Shown: piece after piece, positions 43,968 to 52,269 of the stretch
Position numbering within the stretch: the stretch's first letter is position 1
Layout of the letters: every line of letters starts with the position of its first letter
Assembly: GCA_044228685.1 (NCBI GenBank)
Contig: JBGAUL010000003.1
Coordinates: forward strand, 62,001 to 126,000
Origin: JBBATK01 sp044228685
Lineage (GTDB): Bacteria > Bacteroidota > Ignavibacteria > Kapaibacteriales > NICIL-2
Direction of reading: 5' to 3'
DNA: 64,000 nucleotides
Position numbers and translations under genes: made by a program
The notes under the pieces: generated by a model
The model's database searches: none
What the model was told of the DNA's origin: nothing
What the model saw: the letters and a program-made list of their open reading frames with translations, nothing else

Positions 43968-44951
43968 TTACTTCTTTGAACTCTTCTTTGCAACTGCCTT
44001 CTTTGCTGCCGGCTTTGCACTTGATTTCGCGCTACCGTTGCTTGTCTTGGCTTTGATACCAAGCGCTTTTTGAACGGTGATGCCAATGTGCGCCGGAGAA
44101 TCCACTACGTGAATTCCTGCTTCGCGCATAGCTGCAACCTTTGCGTCAGCTGTTCCCTTGCCGCCGCTGATGATAGCACCGGCATGACCCATACGACGTC
44201 CCGGAGGCGCTGTACGACCTGCAATAAAACCAATCACCGGCTTGCGAACGTGAGCCTTTACATATTCAGCTGCTTCTTCTTCTGCTGTGCCACCGATTTC
44301 ACCAATCATTACGATTGCTTCGGTGTTCTTGTCTTCGTTGAAGAGCTTGATCGCATCAACAAAGCGCGTTCCAATGATTGGATCGCCGCCGATACCGATG
44401 CAGGTTGATTGCCCCATGTTGATAGCGCTCAACTGACCAACAGCTTCGTAAGTCAATGTTCCTGAACGTGACACAATACCAACTGTTCCCGGACGTGCGA
44501 TGAAGCCCGGCATGATACCGATCTTGCACTCGCCCGGTGTGAGCAAGCCCGGACAATTCGGACCAATCAATCGCGAGTCAGAACGCTTCAACGCGTCCCA
44601 CACCACGATCATATCTTTTACAGGAATACCTTCTGTGATGCACACGATCAACGGAATCTTTGCATCAATTGCTTCGAGAATTGCATCTGCTGCCATCGAA
44701 GCCGGAACGAAGATGCAGGTAGCATTGGCACCGGTCTCGCGAACCGCATCTGCCACTGTGTTGAACACAGGTACTGCCTTTTCAAAAATGTCTTCGCCTT
44801 TGCCCGAGTAACTCGTGCCACCTTTGCCTGGTGTCACACCGCCAACAACTTTAGTTCCATAGGCGATCATTTGAGAAGAGTGAAATGTTCCTTCACTGCC
44901 CGTGATGCCTTGCACAATAACTTTCGTGCTCTTATTACATAATACACTCAT
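43968..44951 (-). CDS. sucD: Succinyl-CoA synthetase alpha subunit with basic C-terminal tail
   Basis: A protein of 327 residues from the ATG at 44951. The frame is open to 45176 but that part overlaps the upstream membrane protein gene and lacks family resemblance. Seen: VIVQGITGSEGTFHSSQMI (CoA-binding Rossmann fold), GPNCPGLLTPGECKIGIMPG, GEIGGTAEEEAAEY, and the phosphohistidine His256 in GHAGAI. It forms succinate, CoA-dependent NTP and succinyl-CoA interconversion with SucC, which is not nearby. About 27 residues after ALGIKAKT are a Lys/Ala/Ser tail (SAKPAAKKAVAKKSSKK), absent from the ~289-residue E. coli protein. Confidence 0.95.
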   Translation of the reverse strand: MSVLCNKSTKVIVQGITGSEGTFHSSQMIAYGTKVVGGVTPGKGGTSYSGKGEDIFEKAVPVFNTVADAVRETGANATCIFVPASMAADAILEAIDAKIPLIVCITEGIPVKDMIVVWDALKRSDSRLIGPNCPGLLTPGECKIGIMPGFIARPGTVGIVSRSGTLTYEAVGQLSAINMGQSTCIGIGGDPIIGTRFVDAIKLFNEDKNTEAIVMIGEIGGTAEEEAAEYVKAHVRKPVIGFIAGRTAPPGRRMGHAGAIISGGKGTADAKVAAMREAGIHVVDSPAHIGITVQKALGIKAKTSNGSAKSSAKPAAKKAVAKKSSKK

Positions 44952-45064
44952 GATTGGGTCCGTATTGGGTAGAATGCTACAGGTGATCACAAAGTTACGA
45001 AAGACTTTGCGATGAAAAGACCTAGCTGTTCGGCGGAGGAAATGAAGTGAAGCGCTATTCGAAC

Positions 45065-45616
45065 TTATGACTGATTCTCGGAGACGGTCGTCTCGACCGC
45101 TTCCAAACGCAAGGGTTTTGCGATGAGTAGAACTACAATCGTCGCATAACCCGCAAGAGAAGCAAAATTCAGCCAATATTGCTTCGTATAGAGCAAGATG
45201 AAGGTAGGGCTGATTTGCTCCAGATTGAGTCCCTCGATGCTGCTATGATTGGGAAAAAGACCGTAAAAATGCACCATTAAGAGGGTCGCGTAGAGTCCCG
45301 GAGGTACCGCAACCAAACAAAGCACTAAGCACATCATCAAATAACCGTCAATTTTGAAGCGGTTTCGCTGTCTAATGCAGTACAGAGAAAAGCTCAAAAT
45401 CAACAACATGTAGGAAATCGTCGCAAAAACGCTCAAATTCGCCGCCAAACGCATGATATTAAGCTGAACATCGGCACCAACGTTGCGCAGCGTCGATGAA
45501 CCTGCCACAAACAGGTCGTAGGCCACTGTTTGGTGGGCCAAACTCATTCCAAACCAGACCGAACCGCTGAGAGCAGCGATGATCGCTAGAATTGAATCAA
45601 ATGGACGTTGTCTCAT
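45065..45616 (-). CDS. Multi-pass membrane protein of unknown function
   Basis: A protein of 183 residues with four hydrophobic segments (about 10-28, 57-80, 93-115 and 148-168; for example SVFATISYMLLILSFSLY and LASLAGYATIVVLLIA). No recognisable family. The gene overlaps an artefactual upstream extension of the sucD frame. It precedes sucD by 113 bp on the same strand. The hydrophobic pattern and good frame support it being real; function unknown. Confidence 0.65.
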   Translation of the reverse strand: MRQRPFDSILAIIAALSGSVWFGMSLAHQTVAYDLFVAGSSTLRNVGADVQLNIMRLAANLSVFATISYMLLILSFSLYCIRQRNRFKIDGYLMMCLVLCLVAVPPGLYATLLMVHFYGLFPNHSSIEGLNLEQISPTFILLYTKQYWLNFASLAGYATIVVLLIAKPLRLEAVETTVSENQS

Positions 45617-45867
45617 GGCTGGGATTAGTATTTGTCTGAAGCGATAAGATTCAAAAATAGTCTAAGCGCGGCTTCTGAGGAATTTCAATAAAAAAGACCG
45701 TTTTTCTTGAGAATTATACAGATAATGAGCTTTCGCACTTTTCTCAGTCTTCGATCTTAAGACTAAAATTTAGCGCTAATACCTTCCTTCGATCTCTCTC
45801 TCACCTACCTCTGGTTGCCTCCACATTTTTTTAATCTGCTCAGATGAAATTCCGACAATATTAGATT

Positions 45868-45894
45868 TTAGCACTCGTCATAGGAGACTGCTAA
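45868..45894 (+). promoter_or_regulatory. CIRCE operator (HrcA site) upstream of groES
   Basis: TTAGCACTC, 9 bases, GACTGCTAA. This matches the CIRCE element (TTAGCACTC-N9-GAGTGCTAA) with a single mismatch in the right arm. It lies about 70 bp before groES in the 349-bp region 45617-45965, which holds no gene. HrcA is not encoded in the window. Heat-shock repression of groESL by HrcA is inferred from the site. Confidence 0.9.
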
Positions 45895-45965
45895 GTTATA
45901 TTGCGAATCTAAAACTGAGTAGACATCAGATTTATCCTCTTAACAACCTTATTTCAGGAGTTTAT

Positions 45966-46256
45966 ATGAATCTTACCCCTCTTCACGATCGCGTAATCGT
46001 GCGTCCGGCTGCCCCGGAAGAAGTGACCAAGGGTGGCATCATCATCCCAGACACGGCAAAAGAAAAGCCAATGCAGGGAGAGATCATTGCTGTAGGCAAT
46101 GGCAAGTTGAGTGACGATGGCAAGCTTACGAAGCTGACGGTACAAGTTGGCGACAAAGTGTTGTACGGAAAGTATTCAGGCACAGAGATCAGCATCGAAG
46201 GCGATGATCTGTTGATCATGCGTGAAAGCGACATCTTCGCAGTAGTGAACAAGTAA
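45966..46256 (+). CDS. groES: Co-chaperonin GroES
   Basis: A protein of 96 residues. Seen: LTPLHDRVIVRPAAPEEVTK, GGIIIPDTAKEKP with the mobile loop, and GDKVLYGKYSGTEI. CAGGAG precedes the ATG. It caps the GroEL ring in the cytosol. groEL follows 44 bp later. Regulation by the upstream CIRCE is expected. Confidence 0.98.
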   Translation: MNLTPLHDRVIVRPAAPEEVTKGGIIIPDTAKEKPMQGEIIAVGNGKLSDDGKLTKLTVQVGDKVLYGKYSGTEISIEGDDLLIMRESDIFAVVNK

Positions 46257-46300
46257 GACACCACAACGAATACTAAACAATATTTACAGGAGAATTAAGA

Positions 46301-47929
46301 ATGGCAGCTAAAATCATAACATTCGATGTTGATGCCCGTGCCGCGCTCAAGCGTGGTGTCGACCAACTCGCCAACGCCGTAAAAGTTACGCTTGGTCCGA
46401 AGGGTCGCAATGTGATCATCGACAAGAAGTTTGGCGCACCGACCGTTACCAAAGACGGCGTGACAGTCGCTAAGGAAATTGAATTGGAAGATCCAATTGA
46501 GAACCTCGGTGCATCCATGGTTCGCGAAGTAGCGTCAAAGACCAGCGATATGGCCGGTGACGGAACAACAACCGCTACAGTTCTTGCACAAGCAATCGTA
46601 ACAGAAGGCTTGAAGGTTGTTACTTCAGGTGCAAACCCAATGGACGTAAAGCGCGGTATCGATTTGGCCGTCAGCGCAATCACCGCTGAACTCAAGGCTA
46701 TCTCACGTCCGGTTTCCGGCAAAAAGGAAATCGCGCAAGTCGGAACCATCTCTGCTAACAACGACAGCACCATTGGTAATCTTATTGCTGATGCTATGGA
46801 GAAGGTTGGCAAAGACGGTGTTATCACCGTTGAAGAGAACAAGGGTACAGACACAACAATGGAAGTTGTTGAAGGTATGCAGTTTGATCGTGGCTATTTG
46901 TCACCATACTTCGTTACCGACCCTGACACCATGGAAGCATCATTGGAGAACCCACTGTTGTTGATCCATGACAAGAAGATTTCAGCAATCAAGGACATTC
47001 TCCCAATCCTCGAGAAGGCTGCACAAAGCGGTCGTCCATTGTTGATCATCGCAGAAGATCTCGAAGGCGAAGCACTCGCTACACTCGTTGTCAACAAGCT
47101 CCGCGGTACACTCCGCATCGCAGCTGTTAAGGCTCCGGGCTTCGGCGATCGTCGCAAGGCTATGCTCGAAGATATCGCAGTTCTCACCGGTGGTACAGTT
47201 ATCAGCGAAGAAAAGGGCTATCGTCTGGATGCAGCAGGTCTTGACATGCTTGGTTCAGCAAAGAAAGTCACAATCGACAAGGACAACACAACCATCGTTG
47301 AAGGTGCCGGCTCAAGTGATGACATCAAAATGCGCATCAACGAAATCAAGTCACAAATCGAAAAGACAACCAGCGACTACGATCGTGAAAAACTTCAAGA
47401 GCGTCTTGCTAAGCTCAGCGGCGGTGTTGCAGTTCTGAAAATCGGAGCTTCAACAGAAGTCGAAATGAAGGAAAAGAAAGCTCGCGTTGAAGATGCTCTG
47501 CACGCAACCCGCGCTGCAGTTGAAGAAGGTATCGTACCGGGTGGTGGCGTAGCATATCTGCGCTGCGTAAAGGTACTCGACAACGTGAAGGGCGAGAACC
47601 ACGACCAAAACACCGGTGTGGCTATCATCCGTCGCGCTATCGAAGAGCCAATCCGCATGATCGTCACCAATGCCGGTCTCGAAGCTTCAGTGATCGCTAA
47701 CAAGATCAAAGAAGGCACAGGCGCATTCGGTTTCAATGCATACACAGAAGTGTACGAAGATCTCTTGGTATCAGGCGTTATCGACCCAACCAAGGTATCA
47801 CGCGTTGCTCTCGAAAACGCTGCTTCAGTTTCATCACTGTTGCTCACAACCGAAGCTACCATCGTTGAAAAGCCGGAAGCTGAAAAGTCAGCTCCAGCTC
47901 CTCACATGCACGGTGGTATGGACTACTAA
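46301..47929 (+). CDS. groEL: Chaperonin GroEL
   Basis: A protein of 542 residues. Seen: VKVTLGPKGRNVIIDKK, GDGTTTATVLAQAIV (ATP site), RGYLSPYFVTDP, and the C-terminal HGGMDY. CAGGAG lies before the ATG. It folds cytosolic proteins in a double heptameric ring with GroES. The C-terminal tail is HMHGGMDY rather than long GGM repeats. A terminator follows the gene. Confidence 0.98.
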   Translation: MAAKIITFDVDARAALKRGVDQLANAVKVTLGPKGRNVIIDKKFGAPTVTKDGVTVAKEIELEDPIENLGASMVREVASKTSDMAGDGTTTATVLAQAIVTEGLKVVTSGANPMDVKRGIDLAVSAITAELKAISRPVSGKKEIAQVGTISANNDSTIGNLIADAMEKVGKDGVITVEENKGTDTTMEVVEGMQFDRGYLSPYFVTDPDTMEASLENPLLLIHDKKISAIKDILPILEKAAQSGRPLLIIAEDLEGEALATLVVNKLRGTLRIAAVKAPGFGDRRKAMLEDIAVLTGGTVISEEKGYRLDAAGLDMLGSAKKVTIDKDNTTIVEGAGSSDDIKMRINEIKSQIEKTTSDYDREKLQERLAKLSGGVAVLKIGASTEVEMKEKKARVEDALHATRAAVEEGIVPGGGVAYLRCVKVLDNVKGENHDQNTGVAIIRRAIEEPIRMIVTNAGLEASVIANKIKEGTGAFGFNAYTEVYEDLLVSGVIDPTKVSRVALENAASVSSLLLTTEATIVEKPEAEKSAPAPHMHGGMDY

Positions 47930-47953
47930 GATTCTCCGGAATCAATTTTTTGA

Positions 47954-47990
47954 AAGCCCCTCACTGCTCTCAGCGAGGGGCTTTTTGTTT
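47954..47990 (+). terminator. Rho-independent terminator of the groESL operon
   Basis: An 8-bp stem (AGCCCCTC with GAGGGGCT) plus an inner CTG/CAG stem is followed by CTTTTTGTTT, 25 bp after the groEL stop. Confidence 0.9.
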
Positions 47991-48162
47991 GTGTATCGTG
48001 TGCTCAACCCATCCAGCACCAAGCGCCAGAGCACAACGCGATTCCACACCTACTTGAATCAAGCACCCATTCTTCCCCTCTACTTTAACAAGCGTAGAAG
48101 AGCCCGTGCACTAAATTGCGGACTTGTTTGATTGACCTGCTTCACGATCGTCACTCTCGCGC

Positions 48163-49104
48163 ATGATGTCTGACAGTACCATCGGTATAGTTGCCTGCTT
48201 CACGACGGTGATTCTCTGGACCATTGGCACCTTCGCCTTTGCCAAAGCTTCACGTATGTCCGCGCCAGCAGCAGTGAATCGGGTTCGTCTGCTTTATGCG
48301 CTCATCCTTCTGAGCATCATCACGTGCATTTCGCAGGCAATTTCTCCGGTGTCTCTATTCACGATTCCAAGCAACTCACAATTCACCTACTTTGGTTTGA
48401 GTGGATTGATTGGCTTTAGCATTGGAGATTACTTCTCTTTTCAAGCCTTTCGAATACTTGGTGGACGTCGAACGACGATCTTCACCTGCATCGCACCTGC
48501 GGCTGCGTTGCTCTTTGGAATTGTGCTCCTCAATGAACAGCTAGTGTTCATGGGAATCGTCGGCATGGTGATCTCAATTGGCGGCGTGCTGATGCTGAGC
48601 TTATCACGCAAAGAGCAAGAGGAAGTACACAACGACGGACACGGTCACTTCTTCCAAGGCGTCAGCTTTGCCATTATTGGCGCTGCTTGTCAAGGCGTTG
48701 GTTTGGTTTTGTCGAAGAAAGGTTTTGCAGCTGAGGGTGCGACCATCGGTGCATTTCATGCAACCTGGATTAGACTTGGTATTGGAACGTTCTCGGCTTA
48801 TCTCATGGGATTGACGCGAGTGCCGTTGTGGAGAGAATTAGTGGAGATGACGAAATCGCGTCAAACGTTTTTTCCGGTAATGCTCGGCACCATCGTCGGA
48901 CCCGTTCTCGGCGTGAGCGCCTCACTCGTCGCAGTATCACACATCGAAGCTTCTGTTGCACAGACAATTCTTGCATTGACGCCTGTGTTTGTGTCAGTGG
49001 CATCCGTGCTTTTCTATAAAGAGCGACTCTCCTTTCTCTCGCTTGTCTCCGTCGTTGTATCGCTCATCGGCGTCGTCATTCTCGTCTGGCGCGACGCTTT
49101 CTAA
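48163..49104 (+). CDS. EamA/DMT-family transporter
   Basis: A protein of 313 residues with about ten membrane helices in two halves (VACFTTVILWTIGTFAFAKA at the start, SVVVSLIGVVILVWRD at the end). A short acidic/His loop in the middle (RKEQEEVHNDGHGHFF) separates the halves. Substrate unknown. A second EamA gene lies at 17630-18493, but the two look distant. It is convergent with csaA, 8 bp away. Confidence 0.88.
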   Translation: MMSDSTIGIVACFTTVILWTIGTFAFAKASRMSAPAAVNRVRLLYALILLSIITCISQAISPVSLFTIPSNSQFTYFGLSGLIGFSIGDYFSFQAFRILGGRRTTIFTCIAPAAALLFGIVLLNEQLVFMGIVGMVISIGGVLMLSLSRKEQEEVHNDGHGHFFQGVSFAIIGAACQGVGLVLSKKGFAAEGATIGAFHATWIRLGIGTFSAYLMGLTRVPLWRELVEMTKSRQTFFPVMLGTIVGPVLGVSASLVAVSHIEASVAQTILALTPVFVSVASVLFYKERLSFLSLVSVVVSLIGVVILVWRDAF

Positions 49105-49112
49105 CACGCGAC

Positions 49113-49445
49113 TCAGTACACTCGCTGTCCATTGGGTATCAACGAACTTGGTTGCAGCAAGACAACATCGCCCTGACTATCATCAACTCCAAGCGTCAAC
49201 ACTTCAGAGCGAAACGATGCTATTTGCTTTGGTGGGAAGTTCACCACGGCAATGACTTGGCGTCCGGGCAACTCTTCAACTTGATAGTGCTTGGTAATCT
49301 GCGCACTACTCTGCTTCACACCAATCTCTTCTCCAAAGTCAATCCACAGTTTATACGCCGGCTTCCGCGCTTCGGGAAAAATCTCAGCTCGCACAATCGT
49401 GCCGATCCTCATTTCAACTGCAAGGAATTGATCGTATTGTATCAT
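49113..49445 (-). CDS. csaA: CsaA-like tRNA-binding-domain protein
   Basis: A protein of 110 residues, a single EMAP/OB-fold tRNA-binding domain: FLAVEMRIGTIVRAEIFPEA, LWIDFGEEIGVKQSSAQIT, VIAVVNFPPKQIASF, and a C-terminal VVLLQPSS. The length and motifs match CsaA, reported to have chaperone and secretion-related activity. The same fold occurs as the C-terminal domain of metG nearby, but the two are separate genes. It lies after the terminator of the PAS-UbiA gene. Confidence 0.93.
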   Translation of the reverse strand: MIQYDQFLAVEMRIGTIVRAEIFPEARKPAYKLWIDFGEEIGVKQSSAQITKHYQVEELPGRQVIAVVNFPPKQIASFRSEVLTLGVDDSQGDVVLLQPSSLIPNGQRVY

Positions 49446-49479
49446 ATCATCATGCTGTAAATAGTCTGATGCAATCTAT

Positions 49480-49524
49480 CGAGTTTATAAACACAAAGCC
49501 GTACCAGGTTATGATACGGCTTTG
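49480..49524 (-). terminator. Terminator of the PAS-UbiA gene
   Basis: A 10-bp perfect stem (CAAAGCCGTA with TACGGCTTTG, 49494-49524) around an 11-base loop is followed on the minus strand by TGTTTATAAA. It sits about 40 bp after the stop at 49565. Confidence 0.75.
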
Positions 49525-49532
49525 TACATAGT

Positions 49533-49550
49533 CGACGAACATGTTCGTCG
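49533..49550. repeat. 18-bp perfect palindrome after the PAS-UbiA gene
   Basis: CGACGAACA is followed directly by its exact complement, TGTTCGTCG. It lies between the stop codon at 49565 and the terminator stem, so it is most simply a second 3' hairpin. Confidence 0.5.
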
Positions 49551-49564
49551 CTTCCTCGAATTGT

Positions 49565-50812
49565 TTAGAACGCTATAGCCAGAATAAAGAGAATGCTGAA
49601 CACAGCGTGTAAGATGATAGTATTCACATTTGATGCAACCAATGTGCGCTGGCGAAGGTGTTGTCGCATGTGTGTGAAGATGCGGAAACCAAAAACCAAT
49701 CCAACAGCAGCTGGAACAAAGAGTAGCATCTTGTCGAGTGTGAGAGCCAAGTAGACGGTTGTTGCTACAGCACCGAGCACGGTCGCGATGTATATACCCG
49801 GCGTTGCTTCTTTTCCGAATGTCACAACCAAGTGATTCTTCCCTGTCTTTGCATCACTATCTGCATCGGGAACTTGATTGATGAGTAGGATATTTGAGGT
49901 TAGCAAGCCGACCGGAATTCCAATGAGGTAGCTTAGCAGGTTGTTGTCGCCACAGACTACGTAGTACATGCCTGCCGTGATCAGCGGACCAAAGGTCAAT
50001 CCAATAAACAACTCACCTAAGCCATGACGTGCCACGAGTCTGAGTGGTGGTGCGGTGTAGAAGAGACCTGACAAAGCACCCATGAGACCGAACATGTAGA
50101 TACCGTTACCGACATGACTCGAAACAAACACACCGATAAGTGCTGCCGTAATGAGCATCACTGAAGCAAGCATGAAGGTGCCGCGTAGTGTGATGAGACC
50201 GAGCTCAATTGCGCGACTCCCACCGCTGTATTTCAGAAAGTATTGTGTGTTCTCCTCATCTGTACCACTCTTCACATCGTAATAGTCGTTGAAGACATTA
50301 GCAGCAAGGTGAAGCAGGACGACTCCAAAGATCGCGAGCGTAATATCCAATCCGCTGTGATGAGTTCCCGGCACGGACATGCCGTACATCATACCAACAA
50401 CAGCAGGCAGAATTGACGCGCTTAAAAAGGGAGCACGGGTAATTACGAGCCAGGAAATAAGGCGAGTTGAGAAGTTGATCTTAACATCGACCGGTGTATC
50501 GATTGGTTCCGTGACGCCACAGAAACCAATTTGCTTTCCATCACGGAAAGTCGGTGTGATACGGACGCGTGCAGGAAACTGTTCTCCTCCCTTGCGGACG
50601 AAATTTGTCTCGGTTGCAAACTCTCCGTCTTTCACTGCAGTTGCCAGCCATCCCTCGACGCTCTGCAGAACAATGAGTCCGGGAGAAAACAACGAAACGC
50701 GCTTTTTGCCAATGACTTCCTGAGCAGAGTAACCGAAAATCTCTTCGGCACCGGCATTGTAGGTCTGGATAATGCCTTCCATGTCACAGGTGATAGTGCT
50801 TTTGACGGCCAT
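49565..50812 (-). CDS. PAS domain fused to a UbiA-family prenyltransferase
   Basis: A protein of 415 residues. AAAGGAG lies 7 bases before the ATG at 50812, so the N-terminal domain is part of the product. Residues 1-103 form a PAS domain (ITCDMEGIIQTYNAGAEEIF, GYSAQEVIGK, NFVRKGGEQFPARVRITP, FCGVTEPI). From about residue 118 a UbiA prenyltransferase follows with eight to nine helices: first Asp motif NDYYD at 175-179, YTAPPLRL near 252, and second Asp motif DADSD at 316-320. The MenA-like NDYYDVKSGTD suggests a 1,4-dihydroxy-2-naphthoate or related quinone prenyltransferase. UbiA enzymes are normally ~290-300 residues without PAS. The TetR gene is 68 bp upstream on the same strand. Confidence 0.85.
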   Translation of the reverse strand: MAVKSTITCDMEGIIQTYNAGAEEIFGYSAQEVIGKKRVSLFSPGLIVLQSVEGWLATAVKDGEFATETNFVRKGGEQFPARVRITPTFRDGKQIGFCGVTEPIDTPVDVKINFSTRLISWLVITRAPFLSASILPAVVGMMYGMSVPGTHHSGLDITLAIFGVVLLHLAANVFNDYYDVKSGTDEENTQYFLKYSGGSRAIELGLITLRGTFMLASVMLITAALIGVFVSSHVGNGIYMFGLMGALSGLFYTAPPLRLVARHGLGELFIGLTFGPLITAGMYYVVCGDNNLLSYLIGIPVGLLTSNILLINQVPDADSDAKTGKNHLVVTFGKEATPGIYIATVLGAVATTVYLALTLDKMLLFVPAAVGLVFGFRIFTHMRQHLRQRTLVASNVNTIILHAVFSILFILAIAF

Positions 50813-50880
50813 GAGAAACTCCTTTAAGTGAAACAGGATCCCGTTGGCTCAGTCAGGCACTTAGCACTGTGCCATCGGGA

Positions 50881-51570
50881 CTAGGTTTTTCGTTTTGTAG
50901 AGAGAAAGCCTTCCGACAATCGCTTTTTCGTTTTTGCGGAAAGGAGCTTTCTCAAGGTCGGACTCATGAGTCCGCTTCCAATAACTGACTGTCGAAACTT
51001 ATACGCATCTCGAAGCGAGTATGCCTTTCCATCCAACACCCACTGCAGAAAGATCCCGTCGCTGATGCCTAGCTCCAATCGCGCAAACGATTGAACATCG
51101 ACATCATTAAAAGCTTTCAAGCTGATGAGCTGCTTAGTTACTCGCACACCCAGATCCGATAGCTTCTTCTTCATCTCACGAATTCGATCGATGAATTGCG
51201 CATCTTCAGATCGCAATGCATGAGCCCAGAACTCAAGCAGAATAGCCGCGTGCTCAGCGTGATGCTCGTAGAAATCAATCGTCGTGTCAATCAAGGCATC
51301 TGCCTTGGAAACCGGATCAATTGACGAACGAGCCGCCTCTTCCATCGCCGCTTCGTAGGCGTCCATCCACGAACGATACACAGCCAAGAACAACTCTTCC
51401 TTTGCGCTGAAATACTCGTACAATGTTCCCTTACCCACGTCCGCAGCGTCTGCTATATCCTGCATTTTCGTGGCATGAAAGCCTCGTTGCGAAAACACAC
51501 GAATCGCAGCCTGTATTAAAACCGCACGCTTCGTGAGTTTGAGCTCCGACATTTCCGGATTTTTCATCAT
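50881..51570 (-). CDS. TetR-family transcriptional regulator
   Basis: A protein of 229 residues. ATG at 51570, with AGGGAG upstream, preferred over an in-frame start at 51594. The N-terminal helix-turn-helix spans about residues 12-58 (LIQAAIRVFSQRGFHATKMQ, IADAADVGKGTLYEYFSAKE). The C-terminal ligand domain is long and helical, FadR/AcrR-like. The inverted repeat at 51634-51649 in its promoter region is a likely autorepression site. The PAS-UbiA gene starts 68 bp downstream and may share the transcript. Effector unknown. Confidence 0.93.
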   Translation of the reverse strand: MMKNPEMSELKLTKRAVLIQAAIRVFSQRGFHATKMQDIADAADVGKGTLYEYFSAKEELFLAVYRSWMDAYEAAMEEAARSSIDPVSKADALIDTTIDFYEHHAEHAAILLEFWAHALRSEDAQFIDRIREMKKKLSDLGVRVTKQLISLKAFNDVDVQSFARLELGISDGIFLQWVLDGKAYSLRDAYKFRQSVIGSGLMSPTLRKLLSAKTKKRLSEGFLSTKRKT

Positions 51571-51633
51571 GAGAGTAACTCCCTGACGGACCACCCGCTT
51601 GACAACCCGTTATTGCGTGAACGCATAGCGGTT

Positions 51634-51649
51634 GACCGACGGGTCGGTC
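51634..51649. promoter_or_regulatory. TetR-type operator candidate
   Basis: GACCGAC, 2 bases, GTCGGTC: a perfect 7-bp inverted repeat about 65 bp before the TetR start. Size and position fit a TetR-dimer operator; binding is inferred. Confidence 0.55.
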
Positions 51650-51722
51650 GGTTCAAAAATAGTGAGAAAAGTTGTGTACGAGATTGTAAAGGCGCTGAGA
51701 AGTTTTTGCACATCGGCATGAC

Positions 51723-52199
51723 TCAGCGGACTTCCGGGCTTTGGATTCGCGCTCTCAATGCGCGGAGTGCTTGAACGAGTTCTTGTTCCTCATTGAATGA
51801 ACTCGTGCGAATACGCAGCAATCTTCTGCGTGAATTGAGGCGAATCTTAACGACTTTAAAGGCGCCGCGAACCTTGAAGATTTTCTCGCGGCCAATACCA
51901 ATTCGAAGAATGTCGCTGATGGGTATGTGACGCTCACGAAAACGGTTGCGCAGCACGATCTCATTTTCGCCAATGGTGATACTGCGCTGCATAAACCAGG
52001 CAATACCAAGTGTGATGGTTGAGCCAAGCACGAAAGCGAAGAGCAAAATGAGCAGAGGATCGAGCAATGCGAGTTCGAGACGGCCACTTGTCCATGTTTC
52101 GCGCAAACCACGAACCATCGCATAGGCAATCAATGCCACAGCATAGAAGGAAATTGCCTTCCAGTAAAAATCCAAGCGATATCGAAACTCTGTGTTCAT
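51723..52199 (-). CDS. Bacterial PH-like membrane protein
   Basis: A protein of 158 residues. Two membrane helices (about 14-31 and 47-68; YAVALIAYAMVRGLRE and LLILLFAFVLGSTITLGIAW) precede a PH-like beta-domain (about 75-150; SITIGENEIVLRNRFRERHI and GIGREKIFKVRG). This order matches small bPH proteins of unknown role. It starts 70 bp after metG on the same strand. Function unknown. Confidence 0.68.
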   Translation of the reverse strand: MNTEFRYRLDFYWKAISFYAVALIAYAMVRGLRETWTSGRLELALLDPLLILLFAFVLGSTITLGIAWFMQRSITIGENEIVLRNRFRERHIPISDILRIGIGREKIFKVRGAFKVVKIRLNSRRRLLRIRTSSFNEEQELVQALRALRARIQSPEVR

Positions 52200-52269
52200 G
52201 TTCTAGGACAATGCAAAGGCTTGATGATGTCCGGTGCTAATCTACTGCACAAGGACGTATCATCATGCT

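Noticed and set aside
44952..45176. 225-bp upstream extension of sucD
   Set aside because: The extra 75 residues (Cys-rich, basic) have no resemblance to SucD, overlap the membrane protein gene, and the family start MSVLCNKSTKV lies at 44951.
49533..49550. 18-bp palindrome as an attachment or recombination site
   Set aside because: It lies between a stop codon and a terminator with no integrase or tRNA edge nearby; a 3' hairpin is simpler.
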